From Epiperipatus broadwayi (Eukaryota; Onychophora; Udeonychophora; Euonychophora; Peripatidae): a stretch of 64,000 nucleotides of DNA. Positions 58,630 to 64,000 of the stretch are shown here, one piece after another. The stretch spans positions 930,001 through 994,000 of the forward strand of contig JAQFVV010012510.1 in NCBI GenBank assembly GCA_028023455.1, written 5' to 3'. Position numbers and translations under genes: made by a program. The first letter of the stretch is position 1. Every line of letters begins with the position of its first letter. The notes below the pieces were generated by a model. It did no database searches. It worked only from the letters and a program-made list of their open reading frames with translations, and was not told the DNA's origin.

Positions 58630-58995
58630 TGCTGATCACATGATCACCTTTTTTATGCTTACACAAGCTGTTAAAACAGAGGCAAAAGTCTCCATATAAT
58701 AATGCCATCTAATGGAAACCAGAGTAATCAATGGATGCAAGAAGGTTTGTGCATACAATCCCTATCTAGCGCCTACTAATCCTAATATCTAGGTGCAGTT
58801 CTCTCAGATCCAAAGCTCCTCACTGACGAAGGCCACAAGCCAGAAACTAGTCTGGGGATATTGGATGAGTAGGCACTAGATAGGGATATTATATAATTTA
58901 AACACTAGATAGGGATTTTATGCACAAACCTTCTTGCATTCATTGATTACTCTGGCGCTGGATGGCTCTACTCTATGGAGAGGTTTGTCGCTGTT
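58630..58995. repeat. FB1 hairpin copy with internal duplication
   Basis: Left arm from GATCACATGATCACC; right arm from AGAAACTAGTCTGGGGATAT to CTATGGAGAGG. In the right arm ACTAGATAGGGAT occurs twice, separated by AT-rich sequence. Confidence 0.8.
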
Positions 58996-59529
58996 TCAAA
59001 CTTGCTGCTATGAAAATCTGGATGAGATTGAAGAGTATGTCTATACACAGGCTTTAAAAGGCAACAACTATACACTATGAATGGACATGCAATATAATGA
59101 TGCTGGATATCATTATATATTGGCATAAAAAGACTATAAAAGAACAATCTATTTCTTAATATTGAAAATAGATCCAAAGACATTCAACAGGTTGCATTAA
59201 TCTTTACTATAATTTTTATGTAGTACTTAGATGAAGGGTGTAAGTATATATTGTAAATAATATGTTGGAAAAAAATTCTCTAATATTAAATAATATTAGT
59301 GGTAGTTATGTGTACAATAGCTAGGACAGACAAATATGTATGTCTAGTCTGAAGTGAAAAGTCACATCCATAGATAGCATTAATACTTCCTTAATATTCA
59401 GTACAGACTGTATTTTACAAAGATTTTTATTCGCAGTCATGTGAGAGTCGCTATAAATGAATATTGAACCATGTGATTTGATATTATAAAAATTGGGGTA
59501 GTCCACTTAGATTTTTCTGTTGGCGTTAA
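58996..59529. other. Spacer, nothing recognised
   Basis: No family motif in the short frames. Confidence 0.45.
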
Positions 59530-60890
59530 TACTCCGGTGCAATCAAATAATGAATTTCTCTACTTTTGATCTTTGGGCATAAAGTAACTTTTGAGGTTTA
59601 CAAATTACAGGTTTTGCATTTTTCGTAATGATTGTTTTAAACAGACTGAGTATTAAACTTTCCTTGTTTGGATTTAAATAAATTAAGGGAAACAATCTTT
59701 TTGTCTTTTTCTATGGAAATATGCTTTATTACTTTCAGCTTGATCTTTAAGTTTGAATCATTTCCATCCTAAAAGTTAGTTACACATTCCTCTTTACAAT
59801 ATATAAATTTTAATTCCAATTCTTTAGCAAGTAATCTAACGGTAACTTTTACCACTCTGAATACACACACACACACGCATATATATTGATTTTCTAATTA
59901 CATCACTTGCGTAACATTTGGTTTTTTCAATCTGTGATGGATTTTTACATTTAGATGCCAAATGTTTCCAATCTCTTTTCATTATGAATAATATGGCCAA
60001 TTCACAATCTATCCGCATATACTTTGCTTCATGTAGATTTACAGTTAGTATATATTGATCTAAGTGACTTTTACAAAAGTTTTTAATTTGCATTAAAAAT
60101 GTGCTATATTTCCATCACTAGACATAGATGCCTTATGGTAATCTTTTTCCAAATGCCCTTCATTTCTACAGATCACACATCTTAAACTTTATTACTTGCT
60201 AAATGTTCTTCATTTAGATAACAATAATGTTCCTGCCTATAACATCAGTTTTTTTGTCGAGTCTTTTCTTGAGATTTTTTGTTTTATTATTGAAAACTTG
60301 ATATTTGTTCTGCTGAAATACTATTTTTTAACCCCTTGCATGGTTTTAACATAGAACACATGTCCTAAACCTTGTCTTGTTACATATGTGAGATCTCTAC
60401 CAATGGGAACTGTCCTCAATTTCTGTCTGTCATTTATCATAACAATTTTGTGAAATTACTATATAGTAACTTCTTTTCTAGATCTCTGAGTGCTATATTA
60501 TATTTCTTATGCTCCTTCCTGTGAATTGCTTTCTATATTTGAAATAAAGTTTATTTATATACTTATATAGTGCTTGATCAAATAAATAAGTTTTGGAATT
60601 AGTTTTTCATAAGGTCAACAGTAATTAACACAATCTATTAACAATCTCAATCACACTTTTGCTCCCAAAATATAATAATAATGGCAGCTGTCTTTGATTT
60701 ATTGTTTTCAATCTTAATTAGTAGCAAATATTTTATACAAAGGCCATTTGGAAATATCAAAATTACTAATAAATTTTGTCTCATTAATTACATTTTCCAT
60801 TAGTTTGTATATGAGTATATAGATGTGTGGAATCAATTTACTTAAAATTCATCAATCTAATTGCCTCATTTAAATCTTAACACTGAAATT
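59530..60890 (-). pseudogene. Ancient Ty3/Gypsy gag-pol remnant
   Basis: The minus strand, read from 60780 downward, gives FDISKWPLYKIF and later segments whose order and spacing match gag of the Gypsy element at 18018 (NWPLY... LINxC... PYEKL... IKHY). Near 60180-60130 is a CCHC-type knuckle, CRNEGHLEKDYHK, with Tyr in place of the last Cys. Downstream (59990-59540) weak similarity to the protease region continues. There are stops in every part, and no LTRs were found. The call rests on motif order and is moderate. Confidence 0.5.
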
Positions 60891-61266
60891 TGCCTGGTGT
60901 TATGTCACTTGATTTAGAGCTATAAGCATCCATACCAATGTTATGTCAATTGCTTCAGTGTCATGTATCATGGAATAACCTCAGTATGTGGCTGAGATTT
61001 ATTGCTGGGTTAAACAGACAAACAGAAATGTGAAAGCAGGGAAGTGACTTAAAAATGGAAAAACTTATTGGACAAATTACTGAGCATATATTTTAATAGT
61101 AATAATAGCAAGAGTATTCTAACACACAAAAAACATTAAAAGTAAGGGTATGTATGACCTATGTGCCCTACATTTACTTGGAGGTGTACAGATGGTGATG
61201 TGATCCATAAAGTCCTCTTACTCTCTTTCAGACTAATTGCTTTTGAATGTATTTATATCTTTCCAA
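60891..61266. other. AT-rich spacer, nothing recognised
   Basis: No features seen. Confidence 0.45.
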
Positions 61267-61330
61267 ATGTCTGTGGTAACAACCAATGGGGTATTTCGAT
61301 GTCTGTGGTAACACCCAATGCGGTATTTAG
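61267..61330 (+). repeat. 32-bp tandem duplication
   Basis: ATGTCTGTGGTAACAACCAA (unit 61267-61298) is repeated directly at 61299-61330 with a few substitutions. Confidence 0.9.
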
Positions 61331-61678
61331 AAATAATAATTAATCTAAATTGGTTTTTTAGAAAACCAATCCTTAGCTACCCTTTGTCAACTGAGATTGA
61401 TCTAATTCTATAATTAATTACTCTAATTATAGTACACGTGCATTCTAAATTATTTCAAATTGGTACAATACTGTATATGTAACCTGTCCATCATAAGCCA
61501 CATATAAAAAGGTTATCATATGATTTAAAAAACTTTTCAAAGGTTTAATTAAAAAAAAAAAATCGTACGATGCTAACAAATTAAAACAGAAAATAAATTT
61601 GTAAGAAATGAATATATATATAAAACATGAATACAAATTAATTATCAAACAATGGGGGAGTATTCTATTGTAATAATA

Positions 61679-61712
61679 GTTGCTATGGAAATGTTGGCTG
61701 TTGCTAGGCAAC
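61679..61712. promoter_or_regulatory. Pair of X-box-like (RFX) motifs
   Basis: GTTGCTATGGAAAT (61679-61692) and the palindrome GTTGCTAGGCAAC (61700-61712) both fit the X-box pattern of two inverted half-sites (GTTGCY...RGYAAC) bound by RFX factors. They lie 7 nt apart. No gene is recognised nearby, so a function is only inferred. Confidence 0.4.
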
Positions 61713-62596
61713 ATGTCACCATACTGTTTGCTTTATCAGTTTTGTAATTCACATTTATTTACCACAAATGTTCAAAGCTTCACGCTCTTACATCAAAATG
61801 CTTCAGAGTGTCTTATATCTCTGTCTTGTGTTGTGACTTAAGAGCTTCTTATACAGTCATCATTACATCTGATTGGCTGTCATATAAGCATTCTAAAAAT
61901 GCATGTGAGAGGGTTTTCAGCCTTTCATTTTAATTACCACAATAAGATAAAGATCCAGATGGAGTGCTTATTTCATCTTTTCTGAAAATATAGACTCTTT
62001 GTGGAAATGTGATGCACATGTACTGAAAATAAACACCCAATCCCTACTATTGCTGGATTTATTTGCAGTTGTTGTATCAAAACCCAATCTTTATTTTAAG
62101 TCAAGAAGAAATAAACAATGGATTATGAGAGGAATGTACTGAAAAAGAAGAACCTGCACACATATTGAACATTTATTAAGCACAATTAAAGAAATTGTGT
62201 CAGTAGAATCTGCTAGCTTCTATTATGTATATGAGAAGTCATCAAAATATATGAATAATGATCAGATACATAAATGACCACTTCACATATATATTAAATG
62301 TGGAAGAAAGAAAAAAAATGTGTATATGTTGAATTCAACAGACAAATAAAACCAAAGAAAAATTTGGTAAGATTATTTTAAAATGACTTTATGATAAATG
62401 TTTGCAAAAAGATGAATTTTCCTCTTGCATGAAAAATTAATGCATTGATATTTTATTATTATTATTATAAGAGTAAAATCACATGTGATATAAAATAATG
62501 GGTAAAATGTATCCTGGGGATTGGAAATCAGTCATGTTTGGGGGAAATTAAAGATATATTCTTGATTGATTTTTCAGTTTCATATTAATATATAGG
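61713..62596. other. Spacer, nothing recognised
   Basis: No motif-bearing frame and no repeat partner. Confidence 0.45.
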
Positions 62597-63085
62597 GTAT
62601 ATGAGCACAGACTTTTACATGACCCACCACTCACCACTCTATCTCATATCATTGATACACCTGGACACATATATGTTGAAAAGATAAATAATCACCAATA
62701 TATGTATTTCATGCTAAACCAGCAATCATCAGTTGGTCCAGATTATCATCTCTACATATTCAGATATATATTAAGATAGCCAATCTTCATATTTTAATGG
62801 ACAGGCTTCAATTCACTCCACATTCCAACTCTTCAACTGTCCATCCAATTGAAAATCTGATGATGGAATAATCAAAGGACACCCTGTGGCTGAGATTCTG
62901 GACCAACTGATGATTGCTGGTTTAGCATGAAATATGTATATAGGTGATTACTTATCATTTCGACATGTATGTGTTCAGGTATATCAGTGAAATGAGATAG
63001 AGTGGTGAGTGGTGGATCATGTAAAAGTCTGTGCTCATATGCCCTATATATTACATATATTGATACAAATATATAATAAGCCTGT
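62597..63085. repeat. Foldback repeat FB2, compact copy
   Basis: Left arm from TATGAGCACAGACTTTTACA to TGAAAATCTGATGATGGAAT; right arm from GGACCAACTGATGATTGCTG to AAAGTCTGTGCTCATATG. The inner part of the right arm is deleted compared with 45071-45930. Both are followed by a direct ATACAARTATATAATAAGCCTG tail. Confidence 0.8.
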
Positions 63086-63840
63086 TTTTCAATTTCATAT
63101 TAAATAGTTTTTCTTTTTACCATTTATTAATTATGTAAATATAAAAGAAGTTAAATTGTTTATACTTTTATTGTTATAGTAAATAAATTAATTGTTATTA
63201 TTTAATAGTATTGTTTCTTAGTAATTTCCTCTGACAGACAAGTATATTATTTAAATATCTAAAGTAAATTATATTTTGATTTAGCATTTCTGATAAAATT
63301 ACTTTAAACAACTTACTACAGAATAACAATATATACATGGCGTGGATGATGATTAGGAAATATGATTATATCTGCATGAAGACTTGTATTTGATATAAGC
63401 TTCAGTCTGTCATTATCCATGGCTATAATCAAATAGAATAAAATTTGAGGTTACAGTCACTCCCTCATGTATATGGTACCCCAGTGGACATTGATGAACA
63501 AATATCATTTTCCTAGAGTTGTATTCATAATAATAACTTATGGCCAAGCAGTTTTTCAACCATTTTATTACAATATAATACATATAAAGATGTACCCAGG
63601 GCTGCATGATTTACAACTTTTGCAAATATCAAAAATTAATCCAAAACATTTTATTGCTTGTTAAGTGGATGTCCTCTTTTTCTGTCAAAACTCTGTAGCT
63701 TATAGACCCTACAACTACCATATGTGAAGTAATCCAATTGTAGATGTGTTGCTTATGTGATGGCAATGTTTATCCAAGTTACAAGAATTGCCCAAAACCA
63801 TGCTGACACATCCAACTGATAAATGACATTGATCAAAATG
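63086..63840. other. AT-rich spacer, nothing recognised
   Basis: Two overlapping frames on opposite strands (63413-63664) show no family features. Confidence 0.45.
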
Positions 63841-64000
63841 CTTTTTTTTTATTTATGAAAATGGCGATTTTGTGTTTTAATATTTTAATCATGGGATTTC
63901 ATTTCTTATAACTACAAAAATTGGGTTTTTGTGGAGAATTTGATGAAAATGGTGATTTTATAAGGAATGGTCAGATCAGGACAAGGTATAGATTGATCGA
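63841..64000 (+). repeat. Repeat shared with 32.9-33.2 kb
   Basis: TTTATGAAAATGGCGATTTT, TTTTAATCATGGGATTTCAT, TTCTTATAACTAC and AAGGAATGGTCAGATCA match blocks in 32331-33210. It runs off the window end. Confidence 0.6.

Overview
The window looks like intergenic or intronic DNA of a large, AT-rich, repeat-crowded animal genome. I see no host gene whose product I can name, no rRNA, no CRISPR and no bacterial-style operon. Everything recognisable is a eukaryotic transposable element or a dispersed repeat: BED-finger hAT transposons, Ty3/Gypsy LTR elements, APE-type LINEs, tRNA-derived SINEs and many long inverted repeats. This suggests an invertebrate metazoan, possibly a mollusc; that is inference, and no marker gene confirms it.

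Layout. 1-7.2 kb: an internally deleted Gypsy element on the minus strand (848-5103, TSD gttca) holding foldback repeats, then a LINE relic. 7.4-9.2 kb: an integrase tail, an open 243-codon frame on the minus strand, a 500-N assembly gap and a CpG-containing block. 11-13 kb: a long foldback copy and a SINE. 13.5-20.6 kb: a nested cluster in which a foldback repeat is split by a hAT transposon (13661-17083), the hAT carries a LINE fragment, and a second deleted Gypsy element (17175-20607, TSD attac) follows. 20.9-25 kb: a palindromic MITE, a 40-bp tandem repeat and a 1.65-kb transposon with ~30-bp inverted ends and an 8-bp TSD (23351-24998). 26.5-43 kb: AT-rich DNA with two large foldbacks, a broken LINE and SINE-like pieces. 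43-47 kb: dense foldback repeats. 48.6-56.1 kb: a long LINE split by a second hAT (49400-52478). 56.4-64 kb: more foldback copies, an old Gypsy gag region and a pair of X-box-like motifs.

All recognised TE proteins are frameshifted, stopped or deleted, so the cluster is mostly fossil. The only long undamaged frame is 7674-8405. The strongest unexplained signals are the foldback families (at least five), whose arms would form long double-stranded RNA if transcribed, and the unclassified transposon at 23351-24998. Coordinates of repeat edges were judged by eye and may be off by several to tens of bases unless a TSD is given.
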